NCBI GenBank assembly: GCA_023369685.1
Contig: SACZ01000006.1
Coordinates: 187,715-251,714, forward strand
DNA: 64,000 bases
Direction of reading: 5' to 3'
From: Prolixibacteraceae bacterium JC049
GTDB taxonomy: Bacteria; Bacteroidota; Bacteroidia; Bacteroidales; Prolixibacteraceae
This document shows, in pieces, positions 1 through 9,390 of this stretch (positions are counted from its first letter, which is position 1; every line of letters starts with the position of its first letter). A model generated the notes under the pieces. The model was not told where the DNA came from and made no database searches. It was given only the letters and a program-made list of their open reading frames with translations. The translations under genes were made by a program, and so were the position numbers.

Positions 1-693
1 GATTTAGCTCGTAAGCTCGGAAAAGAGAAAAAATTTGTACGGTTAGCAAAGACTTATCGTGATATGATTGGGTATAGAGATCACCCAAAATACATGTATG
101 TTGTTGCAGTGAGTCTTTTGCGTAAAAAGGCCTTACAATTAGGAAAGAAATTTACTACTAATGGACAACTAGAAAGCCCTGAGCAGATCTTTCACTTGTC
201 GGTTTCTGAAGTTGCGAAAGCTGAAAAAGACAAGAAGTTAGATCTTCTTACACTTATAGAAAAGAATACTGCCCCTTATAAAAAAACTGAAAATGTGAAA
301 GATTGGCCAAGAATTATAGATAGTAGAGGGAAAATTTATCGTGCGATACGAGAATCAAAAGAGGGAGAAATTTCAGGAGAGCCAATTTCACCAGGATTGA
401 TAAAAGGAAGAGCTAAGGTTCTTTTAAGTCCTATGGAAAAGCCTCTGAATAAGGGAGAGATTTTAGTTTGTAGAGCAAGCGAACCTAGCTGGGCTCCTGT
501 TTTTATTAATGCTTCGGGGGTAGTCATGGAAATTGGAGGCCCACTTCAGCATGGTGCTATTATTGCACGAGAATATGGTCTGCCATGTGTAAGTAGTGTT
601 GATTGTGCTACTAAAATAATTCACGATGGAGACTTTATTGAAGTGGATGGATCAAATGGTGTTGTGAGAATTTTAGAAAGTAAGAAGGAGTAG
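1..693 (+). CDS. PEP-utilising enzyme, C-terminal part (PEP synthase / rifampicin phosphotransferase-like), 5' truncated by window edge
   Basis: The reading frame is open from base 1, so the gene begins outside the window; the first Met inside (base 64) is internal. The C-terminal ~95 residues are the swivelling phosphohistidine domain of PEP-utilising enzymes: a GEPISPGLIKGRA entry strand, then GGPLQHGAIIAREYGLPCV, where the His of LQHGA is the expected phosphocarrier. The preceding ~100 residues (RLAKTYRDMIGYRDHPKYM, then a 'SPEQIFHLSVSE' stretch) resemble the linker of PEP synthase-like and rifampicin phosphotransferase proteins. The N-terminal ATP-grasp domain is not visible, so substrate cannot be decided: pyruvate (gluconeogenesis) or an antibiotic are both possible. 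The next gene, a MATE exporter, starts 10 bases after the stop, suggesting one transcript. Confidence 0.75.
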   Translation, partial: DLARKLGKEKKFVRLAKTYRDMIGYRDHPKYMYVVAVSLLRKKALQLGKKFTTNGQLESPEQIFHLSVSEVAKAEKDKKLDLLTLIEKNTAPYKKTENVKDWPRIIDSRGKIYRAIRESKEGEISGEPISPGLIKGRAKVLLSPMEKPLNKGEILVCRASEPSWAPVFINASGVVMEIGGPLQHGAIIAREYGLPCVSSVDCATKIIHDGDFIEVDGSNGVVRILESKKE

Positions 694-702
694 TTATCGA
701 TT

Positions 703-2127
703 ATGCACAGGACAAAAAGCAATTGTTTGTCAGATGAGTTTGCAAGTAAACCGATTCCCCAATTAATAGGCAAATTCTTTTGGCCAACATTGTTAGCAAG
801 CATTTTAGCTTCTATTAATGATATTGTTGATAGAATTTATATTGGACAAGGAATTGGCGCAGAAGCTCTTTCGGGGGTAATTTTGGTTTTTCCAATCATG
901 CTTGGAGTTATGGCTTTTGTAAGTTTGACAAGCACAGGTACAAGTGTAAAAATATCCACTGCTCTTGGAGCAAAAGACAATGAAAATGCAGAGTTAGCAT
1001 TGGGAAATTCAACTGTTATAAATGCTATTATTGGTATTGCTGGTTTACTATTTATTCTTTTTACAAAGGAAGACTTATTACAGCTATTTGGTGTGAGTAA
1101 TGTGACTAAAAGTTATGCAGACGATTATTTGTCTGTGATAGCTATTGGTTGGAGTGTTTTACCTGTTGGAGCAAACTTTTTGGGTGTTGCTCGTTCTGAG
1201 GGAAATGTTAGATTGGCGATGTATGTTGCATCTGCAGCTATTGTATTGAATATTATTTTTGATCCGATTTTTATATTTTGGTTCAAAATGGGAGTTAAGG
1301 GAGCTGCTTGGGCTTCTGTTATTGCAAGTGTATCAACGCTTGTTTGGGGTATTTTTCATTTCAATGGCAAATATTCTATTGTAAAGCTTCAAACTAGTGC
1401 ATTTAAGCTAAAGGGGAAATTGATACTTGAAATTGTTAAGCTTGGTATTGCTCCTTTTTCAATGGCAATATCTATGAGTTTTGTTCAAGGAATTACAAAT
1501 ACTCAACTAACAAAGTATGGAGGTGAACTTGCAATTGGAGTACTTGGAGTAATTATGAGTATAATGGCTTTAATGATGTACGTTATTCGTTCACTTGCAG
1601 GTTCTGCACAACCCATTATTAGTTACAATTTGGGGGCAAAAAAGTACGATAGAATCAATCAGACTATTTTGTATTTGATTAAAATGTCAACAATAATTTC
1701 ATGTGTCGCTTTTGCAATAATCATGTTATTCCCCGATTTTCTTGTTACTCTTTTTAGTAGAGAAAATGATGCATTTCGTTCATTGGGTGTAAACGGATTA
1801 CGATTAAGCTCATTAGCATTGCCTCTTTATGGTATAATGATGATAGGATCGCAGTATTTTATAGCAGTGGGGCAAAGCATAAAAGCTACGATTCTGAATT
1901 TGTTGCAGCAGGTGATCATCTATCTTCCCACTTTATACATTTTAGGGTACTATTTTGGTTTGGATGGATTATGGATCACAAATTCTGTTTCGATAGGATT
2001 AGCGGCCTTGATAATTTTATTCTTTCTTGTAAAAGAATATAAGCATCTGAAGCTTCTGAATCGACAATTCGCAATCGTTCAAAAAAATACCAGCCTCAAC
2101 ACACAGCAAGTTTACCAATCATTATAG
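703..2127 (+). CDS. MATE family efflux transporter (MepA-like)
   Basis: A 474-residue protein with about 12 hydrophobic segments in two repeats, the normal size and plan for a MATE drug/Na+ (or H+) antiporter of the inner membrane. Near the N terminus FFWPTLLASILASINDIVDR and later GAEALSGV are typical MATE helix-1 and helix-1/2 loop sequence; the second half restarts with KLGIAPFSMAISMSF and contains the RSLAGSAQPIISYNLGA motif seen in MepA-type members. The start lies 10 bases after the stop of the PEP-utilising enzyme, so it is probably co-transcribed. Substrate cannot be read from sequence. If the upstream protein is a rifampicin phosphotransferase, the pair would be a drug inactivation plus efflux unit, but that is only a guess. 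Confidence 0.88.
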   Translation: MHRTKSNCLSDEFASKPIPQLIGKFFWPTLLASILASINDIVDRIYIGQGIGAEALSGVILVFPIMLGVMAFVSLTSTGTSVKISTALGAKDNENAELALGNSTVINAIIGIAGLLFILFTKEDLLQLFGVSNVTKSYADDYLSVIAIGWSVLPVGANFLGVARSEGNVRLAMYVASAAIVLNIIFDPIFIFWFKMGVKGAAWASVIASVSTLVWGIFHFNGKYSIVKLQTSAFKLKGKLILEIVKLGIAPFSMAISMSFVQGITNTQLTKYGGELAIGVLGVIMSIMALMMYVIRSLAGSAQPIISYNLGAKKYDRINQTILYLIKMSTIISCVAFAIIMLFPDFLVTLFSRENDAFRSLGVNGLRLSSLALPLYGIMMIGSQYFIAVGQSIKATILNLLQQVIIYLPTLYILGYYFGLDGLWITNSVSIGLAALIILFFLVKEYKHLKLLNRQFAIVQKNTSLNTQQVYQSL

Positions 2128-2164
2128 AACAAAGAAAAACCAGCTCATTATTTAATGTCATACG

Positions 2165-2197
2165 AGAGTCTGCCGATATTATAAATCAGCAGACTCT
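2165..2197. terminator. Hairpin between convergent genes
   Basis: Perfect 9-bp arms AGAGTCTGC / GCAGACTCT with a 15-nt loop, placed between the convergent MATE (+) and quinone reductase (-) genes. There is no clear U-run on either strand, so it is terminator-like by position only. Confidence 0.45.
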
Positions 2198-2252
2198 AAT
2201 TGAATGCCTAACATAGGGCATACAAAGCAAATGACTTAAATAGAACTAGTGT

Positions 2253-2867
2253 TTATTTCATTAGGATAGCAAACTGCTCCACTTTTGTTAACCATTTCTC
2301 CCTTTTTTGCTGGGAAACAAATTTCACAAACGACAGGTTAATCCATTTTCTATTGGGAACTCCTATTTTCCAGAAAGTTCCCATCAACAAGGCTTTTTTA
2401 ATGGCATTTCCAAACAATGCCCAATAAGCAATATGAGGAGTATTCATGGTCGTAATCATAGTAATGCCCTTCAGTTTCTTTAATCGACCAATCATTCTAT
2501 TTCCTTTTTCATTGTAGTTGTATGCAATTCCCGGGAAAATAATTTTATCGATAAACCCTTTGGTTAAAGCAGGCATTATCTCCCACCAGATAGGGAAAAC
2601 GAAAATCAGATGGTCCGCTTTTTCAAGTCGATCTTTGTAGTCTTTCACCTGTTCATCTAACAATTCATATGAAAGTTCAGGGTGTTTAGATGCCGTTACA
2701 AATGCTTTTAGATCTTTTGCCCGCATCACCGGATCAAATTCATCATTATCCAAATGGATAAGGTCCAATTCGTGCCCCCCTTTTTCTAATCCTTTTGTTA
2801 CCGAATTCAATATGGCATTGCAATAACTTTGCTCATAAGGATGATTAAATACAACTAATACTCTCAT
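2253..2867 (-). CDS. NAD(P)H:quinone oxidoreductase, flavodoxin-like fold (KefF/MdaB family)
   Basis: A 204-residue cytosolic protein of the flavodoxin_2 family: MRVLVVFNHPYEQSYCNAI is the N-terminal FMN/FAD phosphate loop strand, and HLIFVFPIWWEIMPALTKGF is the diagnostic 'P-x-W-W' segment that lines the flavin and quinone site, followed by a G-x-A-Y segment. Such enzymes reduce quinones by two electrons with NAD(P)H and protect against quinone or electrophile stress. Length matches the family. A strong Shine-Dalgarno sequence (AGGAGG) lies about 10 bases before the start, uncommon in this phylum. It is a single-gene unit, convergent with a MATE exporter upstream in the window and followed on the other side by a second MATE gene transcribed the same way. 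Natural substrate is unknown. Confidence 0.85.
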   Translation of the reverse strand: MRVLVVFNHPYEQSYCNAILNSVTKGLEKGGHELDLIHLDNDEFDPVMRAKDLKAFVTASKHPELSYELLDEQVKDYKDRLEKADHLIFVFPIWWEIMPALTKGFIDKIIFPGIAYNYNEKGNRMIGRLKKLKGITMITTMNTPHIAYWALFGNAIKKALLMGTFWKIGVPNRKWINLSFVKFVSQQKREKWLTKVEQFAILMK

Positions 2868-2891
2868 TTTTATTTCCTCCTATTTTGAAGG

Positions 2892-2918
2892 CAAAATTAT
2901 GAGTGTTCGTATACTGAA
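2892..2918 (-). promoter_or_regulatory. -7 element plus near-palindrome upstream of the quinone reductase
   Basis: On the minus strand TAATTTTG (2892-2899) matches TAnnTTTG, about 25 bases before the quinone reductase start. Immediately upstream, TTCGTATACTGAA (2906-2918) is a near-palindrome between the -7 and the expected -33 position, where no good TTG is found. This looks like a repressor site (HxlR/MarR-like control is common for this enzyme family), but no regulator gene is adjacent. Confidence 0.4.
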
Positions 2919-2975
2919 AACGATAACAAAAGTTAATAAAACAGCTTTTAATGGTGAATGATTAATGGTTAGTTG

Positions 2976-4313
2976 TTAATTATTATTTGTTGATCTTTTT
3001 AGTAGAAACTTGAATCGAAATTTAAGAAACAAGTATGCTAAGCTAACTCCTATAGGAAAAGCCAACCAAATGCCTAACTGCTGGTACTTAAAAGTAAATG
3101 CAAACAAATAACCAACGGGTAAACTGACAATAAAATAGGAAATAAAGAGAAAGATGACCGGTAGTTTCACATCGGTCATAGCGCGCACTGCCGATCCATA
3201 TATTATCTGCAGCGCATCAGGCAACTGAAACAATGCCAAAATAATGAGTAATGTTGATGTAATTCGAATCACCTCGGTATCGTTAGAGAAAATCAGTGGT
3301 AATGCATCGCGAAATATAAAGAAAAACAGAGCTGTAATAAGCGATAACGGAATCACTAATATAGCCGATTGTTTAGCCTGAATAAGCATACGCTTTTTGG
3401 AGCCAGCACCAAAACTTTGGCTTACCAAAATAGTGGTTGCCGAGCCCAGTCCCTGATACACCATAAAGCCTAAACTAGATAAGCTAATGGCAATCTGATG
3501 AGCAGCTAAACCAGGTGCGCCCATCCAGCCAATCATAATTCCTGCCAATCCAAATGCACCTGCCTCAATTAACATCTGCAACCCTAGCATAACTCCTTTT
3601 CTGGTTATTTTAGTTGCCAATTCCCACTGGATAGAGGAAGCAGTAAAGTTAGTAAGCCATGTGCCATATCTCTTTCTGAAAACGAAGAGGTAGAAAAAGG
3701 CCAATAACATGAAAATGCGCGACAAAATAGTTCCTATTGCAGCACCATCAAGCCCCATTGGACTAACGCCCATTTTTCCGTATATAAATAGATAGTTACC
3801 AACTATATTCACCAGGTTTCCTGCAATTATTATATACATTCCCGTTTTGGTATCGCCAGTTCCTTCGGCAAACTGTTTAAATGCATTGAAAAGCATTAGA
3901 GGCAAATAACTCGTAATAAGCAGCAAGAAGTATGATTTTGCCATTTGTATTATAGCCGGATCTTGTCCCATTTGGTGGAAGAAGAGACACAATATGAGCA
4001 GCAATACAGCTATTACAACCGCAGTAATAGTAGCTACCATCAAGGCATTTTTAAAAATCGAAGATGTTTGGTTATCTTTCTTCCCTATCGATTCCCCCAC
4101 CAAAGGAGTAATAATAAAGGTTATTACCATGCCAAAGAAAATGGCTAAATTGAAAATATTATTCACAAAAGATGCAGCAGCTAACTCTAAGGTTCCCAAC
4201 CGGCCAATCATTATGTTATCAACCAAACTCACTGTTATCTGTCCCAATTGCGAAACAATTACCGGAAAAGCTAAACGCAAAATCCTCCCATACGAAATGG
4301 TTCGTGCTTTCAT
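2976..4313 (-). CDS. MATE family efflux transporter (NorM-like)
   Basis: A 445-residue, 12-helix inner-membrane antiporter. The start RILRLAFPVIVSQLGQITVS followed by VDNIMIGRLGTLELAAASFV is the canonical NorM-type helix 1 and first loop; the second half contains GLQMLIEAGAFGLAGIMIG and the 'AAHQIAISLSSLGFMVYQG' segment, again typical. It is probably a cation-coupled exporter of drugs or metabolites; the substrate is not readable. It is clearly a different subfamily from the MATE gene at 703-2127, so the two are not recent duplicates. It has no operon partner. The start ATG is preceded by an A-rich leader ending AATTAACAG, similar to leaders of several other genes here. Confidence 0.9.
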   Translation of the reverse strand: MKARTISYGRILRLAFPVIVSQLGQITVSLVDNIMIGRLGTLELAAASFVNNIFNLAIFFGMVITFIITPLVGESIGKKDNQTSSIFKNALMVATITAVVIAVLLLILCLFFHQMGQDPAIIQMAKSYFLLLITSYLPLMLFNAFKQFAEGTGDTKTGMYIIIAGNLVNIVGNYLFIYGKMGVSPMGLDGAAIGTILSRIFMLLAFFYLFVFRKRYGTWLTNFTASSIQWELATKITRKGVMLGLQMLIEAGAFGLAGIMIGWMGAPGLAAHQIAISLSSLGFMVYQGLGSATTILVSQSFGAGSKKRMLIQAKQSAILVIPLSLITALFFFIFRDALPLIFSNDTEVIRITSTLLIILALFQLPDALQIIYGSAVRAMTDVKLPVIFLFISYFIVSLPVGYLFAFTFKYQQLGIWLAFPIGVSLAYLFLKFRFKFLLKRSTNNN

Positions 4314-4465
4314 CTGTTAATTTTTTTTGACTGCCTCATAGCCCTATTTATGACTTAGTAAAGCAATCAGAATAAGTAAATGTAAAATTTGAATTGCCAA
4401 ATGAGACCTTTCCCTATAGCTCTTTCTCCTCGGTTAACTTTTTTGTGAACTAGCATTCACGGCTT

Positions 4466-4496
4466 CAAAGATGAAAGCAATTGCCCGAATCGACAA
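4466..4496 (-). promoter_or_regulatory. Possible promoter of the NorM-like MATE gene
   Basis: Minus-strand TTG, exactly 20 bases, CATCTTTG (one mismatch to TAnnTTTG). It would give a 5' leader of about 145 bases. The rest of the 308-base gap between 4314 and 4621 shows no convincing gene. Confidence 0.35.
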
Positions 4497-4621
4497 AAGA
4501 GTATAGTCATTCGTAAATGGTGCAAATGTAGAAAAAGAATTTTGAAAACAAATCACAAAATTAAAACTAGACAAACACTTATTTAAAACATAATTATATA
4601 TCTTTAGAAAAACCACAACTT

Positions 4622-5236
4622 ATGAAATATAAAATCACCACATTGTTATGTTTGATCGCTTTTGCAATCAATGCACAAGATCTATCGGAATGGAGAATAG
4701 GATCAAGCTACCTGTTTACTTATGAAAAATACGAAAATGACAGGTATGATGAACGAGGAAGCTTCTTTATTGAAAAGCCATTTCGTTTCGATTTCTTGAA
4801 GAATTTAGAAATCAGTCCTGGAATTAATTTCAAACAACTGTATGAAAACTATACCTCCAGAGGTCTAGGTGCTGGAATTCATAAAGAAGTAAAACACTAC
4901 TCTTTGGGAGTATATACAAAAGCAACTTATAGTATACTTAACAGTTCTTCTATGAACCTCTACTTTGGAGGTTTGTTAGCTACACATATTTATACCGAAG
5001 AACGAGGAACATATAGTTCTTGGCCTGTAAGTGGTAAATATAATAACAATGGAAATAAATCGCGAGCCTACAATGACATTTACTATGCAGGTTTAATCGG
5101 TTTTGAATGGAAAACAAAATCATGGATTCATCCTTCCTTTGAAGTAAGATATTTGCCTGATTATGCTAAAAACAACTATGACAAAATTCAATTTATAGAA
5201 TTGGCTCTACAATTCAGGCTAAAAAACAGCAATTGA
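4622..5236 (+). CDS. Hypothetical secreted protein, probable small outer-membrane beta-barrel
   Basis: A 204-residue protein with a cleavable signal peptide (MKYKITTLLCLIAFAINAQ, cut after NAQ, a usual Bacteroidota site). The mature part is rich in alternating aromatic and polar residues (SYLFTYEKYE, YSLGVYTKATYSI, LYFGGLLATHIYT, FIELALQFRLKN) and ends in a Phe/Leu-rich last strand, the pattern of an 8- to 10-stranded outer-membrane barrel. No enzyme motif is seen and the family is not recognised. It stands alone, convergent with the DUF4494 gene, and the shared hairpin at 5257-5284 ends its transcript. The function is unknown. Confidence 0.7.
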   Translation: MKYKITTLLCLIAFAINAQDLSEWRIGSSYLFTYEKYENDRYDERGSFFIEKPFRFDFLKNLEISPGINFKQLYENYTSRGLGAGIHKEVKHYSLGVYTKATYSILNSSSMNLYFGGLLATHIYTEERGTYSSWPVSGKYNNNGNKSRAYNDIYYAGLIGFEWKTKSWIHPSFEVRYLPDYAKNNYDKIQFIELALQFRLKNSN

Positions 5237-5256
5237 TTCCAGCACACAGACAACAA

Positions 5257-5284
5257 AAAAGGGAAGTGTAATCACCTCCCTTTT
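5257..5284. terminator. Bidirectional intrinsic terminator
   Basis: Arms AAAAGGGAAGTG and CACCTCCCTTTT form a 12-bp stem with one mismatch and a 4-nt loop, with A/T-rich ends on both sides. It sits between two convergent genes. Confidence 0.75.
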
Positions 5285-5304
5285 CAATTTATATAAACGC
5301 TTGT

Positions 5305-5862
5305 TTATTCTTCTGTTTCTTCAGCAGCTTCAGCTTCCTCTTCTTCCGATGCATCGTAAACTGTTGGCTCAGAAGCGTACTCTTCTTCGTTTACAGTTTC
5401 AGCAACAGGAGTAAAGTTTTCAGGTACCTTCTCGCCTACTTCGTATGGGAAAACATCTAAGATAGGGCTTTCTTGTACCGATGGAATTTCGTAATCGATA
5501 GAAACACCATCCATGTTTTTCTCTACCTTATCGTAAGCATCTTTCACGTCTGATGCCAATACCAAAACATACTGGTTTGCTTTTTTCTCTTTACCCGACG
5601 ACTCATCGATAGTAACCAAAGCCAATTTACATTTAAACCAGCGATCACCAGTTTCAGAAGGAATTACTTCAGTAATGTTTGTTTTTGCAATTTTAGTTAC
5701 TAGAAATTCTCCAGAAATCATCGTTTCCAACTCTTTGTAGATACGAGATTCTGCCTCTGTAAACGACATTGCATCTAAAAGGTAAGCTTCATTTACTTTC
5801 TTTAAACGACCTTCTTCGTCAATTTTCTCATATTTTGCTTTGCACTCAAACCAAATATTCAT
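5305..5862 (-). CDS. DUF4494 domain-containing protein
   Basis: A 185-residue soluble protein without signal peptide or membrane segment. It has two similar halves: MNIWFECKAKYEKIDEEGR and DRWFKCKLALVTIDESSGK each open with a W/F-K-C-K strand and are followed by a 'xANQYVLV' or 'NEAYLLDAMSFTEAE' segment, the internal repeat that characterises DUF4494 proteins of Bacteroidota. The last ~35 residues are almost entirely Glu/Ala/Asp and likely unstructured. The family is widespread in the phylum and has no known role. It is a single gene, ending at the shared terminator 5257-5284. Confidence 0.8.
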   Translation of the reverse strand: MNIWFECKAKYEKIDEEGRLKKVNEAYLLDAMSFTEAESRIYKELETMISGEFLVTKIAKTNITEVIPSETGDRWFKCKLALVTIDESSGKEKKANQYVLVLASDVKDAYDKVEKNMDGVSIDYEIPSVQESPILDVFPYEVGEKVPENFTPVAETVNEEEYASEPTVYDASEEEEAEAAEETEE

Positions 5863-6315
5863 TTGCTAAAAATTTTATTTCAGTATGTAAATAATCTAAC
5901 TAATCAGGAACTTACGTCAAGTTTAATCATTTTCTTGTTCAATTAAAAACGATTACTTCATCTTGATAGTATATCAATAGTTCCATTTTTCGCGATGCAA
6001 AACTAATAGAAAAATTGGCAAATCGATTTTCAGAACGAAGAAATGATAAGGAGTTTACTCATTATCTTCATGGTTTTCATTCTAAATGTAAACCGAAAAC
6101 GAGCAACTCCAACCTTTCGTTACTATATCGTCAAATAAATAAACCTATATCCAGTATTTATTTCAGGTTATTTATTTGCAGTCTAATTAATATTCGGCAT
6201 TCTAAGCTCTCCTGTTTTTGTATATTTGCTCTCTATTTTAGTAGTAACAAAAGAGGATAAACAGGGAAGTTTTCTGCCTGTTTTCCACGATTTTTTGATA
6301 TAAAACAAGAAAGAT
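5863..6315. other. Intergenic region upstream of fumarase
   Basis: 453 bases without a supported gene. An 81-codon open frame (6015-6260) lies here but its product has no recognisable features and a -7 element lies within it. The only clear signal is TATATTTG at 6221-6228 (plus strand), a full match to the Bacteroidetes -7 box, about 85 bases before the fumarase start; no matching -33 TTG is found. Confidence 0.5.
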
Positions 6316-7923
6316 ATGGCTGAATTTATTTATCAGAAACCATTTCCTATTCAGAAAGATACAACCGAATACCGTTTAGTAAGCAAAGATTACGTAAAAA
6401 CGGTTGACGTAGATGGTAGAAAAATATTAAAAGTAGATCCAGAAGGGTTGGAGCTATTGGCAAAAGAAGCTTTTGGCGACGTTTCATTCTACTTACGTCC
6501 TTCTCACCTTCAGAAATTGTCTAACATTTTAAAAGATGAAGAAGCAACAGATAACGACCGCTTTGTAGCACATACCATGTTGATGAACCAAGTGGTAGCT
6601 GCCGAAGGTGAACTTCCTACTTGTCAGGATACAGGTACTGCCATTGTAGTAGCTAAAAAAGGAGAAGATGTTTACACTGGTGCTACCGATGCGAAACATT
6701 TATCAAAAGGTATTTACGACACTTACCAGGAACGTAACCTTCGCTACTCGCAAGTGGTACCTTTCACTATGTTCGACGAAAAGAATACAGGTAACAACCT
6801 TCCTGCACAGATTGATATTTATGCAGAACAAGGTAATAAATACGAATTTTTGTTCTTGACAAAAGGTGGTGGCTCTGGAAATAAAACGTTCCTATACCAA
6901 CAAACAAAAGCGTTGTTGAACGAGAAGAGCTTGACTGAATTTGTTAAGTCTAAAATTATGGACTTAGGAACTTCGGCATGTCCTCCTTACCACTTAGCTT
7001 TAGTAATTGGTGGTACTTCTGCAGAGGCTACTCTAGCAACTGTAAAGAAAGCATCGGCAGGTTATTTAGATCACCTTCCAACTGAAGGAAACGAAGGAGG
7101 TCAGGCTTACCGCGATTTAGAATGGGAAGCAAAAATCACAAAAATCTGCCAGGAAGTAGGTGTTGGAGCTCAGTTTGGTGGGAAATACTTCGTACACGAT
7201 GTACGTGTAATTCGTCTACCTCGCCACGCTGCGTCTTGTCCGGTAGGATTAGGTGTTAGCTGTAGTGCCGACCGTAACATCAAAGCTAAAATAGACGAAG
7301 AAGGTATCTGGGTAGAGAAGTTGGAAAAGAATCCAGCTCAATATTTGCCAGCAGAAGCACCAGGAATGGAGCCTCCAGTAGATATCGATCTAGATCGTCC
7401 GATGGATGAGGTATTGAAAGAGTTAACTAAATACCCACCAAAAACTCGCTTGAACCTTACCGGAACATTGATTGTTGCTCGTGACATTGCTCACGCTCGT
7501 ATCAAGCAAATGATTGACGAAGGCAAGCCAATGCCAGAATACTTCAAAAATCACCCAGTATATTACGCAGGACCAGCTAAAACTCCTAAAGGAATGGCTT
7601 CAGGTAGTTTTGGACCAACAACAGCAGGTCGTATGGACCCTTATGTTGATCAGTTCCAAAGCATGGGTGGATCGATGATTATGGTAGCAAAAGGGAACCG
7701 TTCTCAGCAAGTTACTGATGCTTGTAAGAAGCATGGTGGTTTCTACATGGGATCTATTGGTGGACCAGCTGCTATCTTGGCTAAAAACAGCATCAAATCG
7801 GTTGAAGTTGTTGACTTCGAAGAATTAGGAATGGAAGCTGTTCGTAAGATTCGCGTTGAGAATTTCCCTGCATTCATCATTGTTGATGACAAAGGAAACG
7901 ACTTCTTCGACGAATTCAAGTAA
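6316..7923 (+). CDS. fumA: Fumarate hydratase class I (iron-sulfur, oxygen-sensitive)
   Basis: A 535-residue cytosolic enzyme that interconverts fumarate and malate in the TCA cycle or the reductive succinate branch. It has the full two-domain layout of class I fumarases: an N-terminal catalytic domain ([19 protein letters not shown] supplies one [4Fe-4S] cysteine, [20 protein letters not shown] a second, and the [15 protein letters not shown] segment a third) and a C-terminal swivel domain beginning [20 protein letters not shown] and containing [26 protein letters not shown]. The length matches FumA/FumB. This oxygen-labile form suits an anaerobe or microaerophile. It forms a single transcription unit ending at the strong terminator 7960-7993. 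Confidence 0.95.
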   Translation: MAEFIYQKPFPIQKDTTEYRLVSKDYVKTVDVDGRKILKVDPEGLELLAKEAFGDVSFYLRPSHLQKLSNILKDEEATDNDRFVAHTMLMNQVVAAEGELPTCQDTGTAIVVAKKGEDVYTGATDAKHLSKGIYDTYQERNLRYSQVVPFTMFDEKNTGNNLPAQIDIYAEQGNKYEFLFLTKGGGSGNKTFLYQQTKALLNEKSLTEFVKSKIMDLGTSACPPYHLALVIGGTSAEATLATVKKASAGYLDHLPTEGNEGGQAYRDLEWEAKITKICQEVGVGAQFGGKYFVHDVRVIRLPRHAASCPVGLGVSCSADRNIKAKIDEEGIWVEKLEKNPAQYLPAEAPGMEPPVDIDLDRPMDEVLKELTKYPPKTRLNLTGTLIVARDIAHARIKQMIDEGKPMPEYFKNHPVYYAGPAKTPKGMASGSFGPTTAGRMDPYVDQFQSMGGSMIMVAKGNRSQQVTDACKKHGGFYMGSIGGPAAILAKNSIKSVEVVDFEELGMEAVRKIRVENFPAFIIVDDKGNDFFDEFK

Positions 7924-7959
7924 TCGATCATTTTCGACATAAGTCGATCTACAATATCT

Positions 7960-7993
7960 AGAAAAGGCTGTCTCGTTTGAGATGGCCTTTTCT
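7960..7993 (+). terminator. Intrinsic terminator of the fumarase gene
   Basis: Arms AGAAAAGGCTGTCTC and GAGATGGCCTTTTCT pair along 15 bp (one G-U, one mismatch) around a GTTT loop, 37 bases after the fumarase stop. The rest of 7994-8267 is AT-rich with nothing recognisable. Confidence 0.8.
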
Positions 7994-8267
7994 GTTATTA
8001 ACTGGTTTGTTGTATTTTGCTATTAACGTAAAGAAAGACTAAAATCTGTTGTATTCTTATTTGACTATCATCCCCTTTTTTGACTATTAATACTAGAATC
8101 GATGATTCCGGTATTCCCCTCCCAGACACTGAATACTCTCGCAACAACACAGTACGTGTCTAACTATATATCAAAATCTTAAACAACCATCCTCTTTTAA
8201 AACGTAGAACCTATACTTTAAAGAATACTCGCACATTACTCCAACTTAAAATACCAACATTTGATGA

Positions 8268-8298
8268 TTGACATATAACCAATGCCAACCTACTTTTG
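8268..8298 (+). promoter_or_regulatory. Promoter of the 8324 membrane protein gene
   Basis: TTG (8268-8270), exactly 20 bases, TACTTTTG (8291-8298): a full match to the Bacteroidetes -33/-7 pair, placing the transcript start about 20 bases before the ATG. Confidence 0.7.
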
Positions 8299-8323
8299 TT
8301 GAAGTACCAAAAAACATATAAAC

Positions 8324-9202
8324 ATGAAAATAACAAAACCTTTAGCTGGAATATTGGCGTTTCTAATTGTGCTATTTACAATGCCTCTAGGGCATGTCGC
8401 AATGATTTTAATGGAAAAAGGTATAGGTAAAGATTATCTGTATCATTCAGCCATGTTAATGGGCTTTGTGGGCTTTCTATTCTTAATATGGGGATTTTTC
8501 CTAAAGCATGAAACGAGAGCTTCATTTGCTGGACTATTTGCAGGGTTGTTTATATGGACTGGCTGGGTTGAATTCGCATTTGTATACTATGCCAACCGGT
8601 TTGATGTTGCGCCCCTGATGGTCGATGGCGAAGTGGTTACCAAACCAGAGTACCTCATAATGCCATCGTCGCTTCCCTTTCTAGTTATTTTTCTTATTTA
8701 CTATTTCATGGGTACTAAAACTGGGTGTACATTATTCAGCTGGGTACAAAAAAAGATGAATGTAAAAGAGATTATAGAATACAAAATAAATAACAGAAAT
8801 GTTGCATTAACAACAATGATGGAATGCATCATGTTACTATGGACTTTCTACATAATTCTACTGTTTGCATATGATGAGAATTTCTTAGGAGACAGACACC
8901 CGATAACCTATTTCATTGCATTTGCATCTCTGTTTTGCTCTGTATATCTATTCAGAAAGTTATTAAAGATTAACAATTTGGGATATGCCATCAGATATGC
9001 TCTGCCGGTTGTTATTATATTCTGGAATTTTGTTGAAATTTTGGGAAGATGGGATGTTATGACTGAGATATGGGTAGAGCCATTTAAACATTGGGTTGAA
9101 ATTTTATTACTAACAATTGTTTTTATTCTACTGGTTGTTATCGGTCTAATAGAACGCAAAAAAAGCAAAATAGATAGTTCATCTACGCTTGCAATTCAAT
9201 AA
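8324..9202 (+). CDS. Polytopic membrane protein of unknown function
   Basis: A 292-residue inner-membrane protein with about eight hydrophobic helices in two groups of four, separated by a charged cytosolic stretch (VQKKMNVKEIIEYKINNRN). The first helix pair includes MPLGHVAMILMEK and FVGFLFLIWGFFLKHETRA; the loop before residue 120 carries two acidic/aromatic stretches facing the periplasm. No transporter, enzyme or sensor motif is recognised. It has its own consensus promoter and its own perfect terminator (9234-9266), so it is a one-gene unit, convergent with the heme operon. Nothing in the sequence links it to heme. Confidence 0.75.
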   Translation: MKITKPLAGILAFLIVLFTMPLGHVAMILMEKGIGKDYLYHSAMLMGFVGFLFLIWGFFLKHETRASFAGLFAGLFIWTGWVEFAFVYYANRFDVAPLMVDGEVVTKPEYLIMPSSLPFLVIFLIYYFMGTKTGCTLFSWVQKKMNVKEIIEYKINNRNVALTTMMECIMLLWTFYIILLFAYDENFLGDRHPITYFIAFASLFCSVYLFRKLLKINNLGYAIRYALPVVIIFWNFVEILGRWDVMTEIWVEPFKHWVEILLLTIVFILLVVIGLIERKKSKIDSSSTLAIQ

Positions 9203-9233
9203 TACTATTATATCGAAATCATTTATACTAGCT

Positions 9234-9266
9234 ATAGAGGCACAAGACAAGTGCCTCTATTTTTTT
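9234..9266 (+). terminator. Intrinsic terminator
   Basis: Perfect 10-bp stem ATAGAGGCAC / GTGCCTCTAT, 7-nt loop, then a run of T, 32 bases after the 8324 gene. Confidence 0.88.
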
Positions 9267-9333
9267 ACAATACTATCAGAACTCGAACCAATATATTTTT
9301 CAGAAATAAAGCAAACTAAAACCTCTCATAAAC

Positions 9334-9367
9334 AAAAAAGCGACTATGGTTCTTACTCCATAGCCGC
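9334..9367 (-). terminator. Intrinsic terminator of the hmu operon
   Basis: Read on the minus strand: GCGGCTATGG, 8-nt loop, CCATAGTCGC, then six T (9334-9339). It lies 24 bases after the last gene of the heme operon. Confidence 0.88.
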
Positions 9368-9390
9368 GATCCAATTAAATACCAAAAACT

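Noticed and set aside
1-2127. Antibiotic inactivation plus efflux operon
   Set aside because: The N-terminal part that would separate PEP synthase from rifampicin phosphotransferase is outside the window, so this is not supported.
4434-4616. 60-codon minus-strand open frame
   Set aside because: No features, lies in a promoter-rich gap, and ends close to the start of the next gene on the other strand.
6015-6260. 81-codon open frame before the fumarase gene
   Set aside because: Its product has no recognisable domain, signal or membrane segment, and it overlaps the fumarase -7 box; probably chance.
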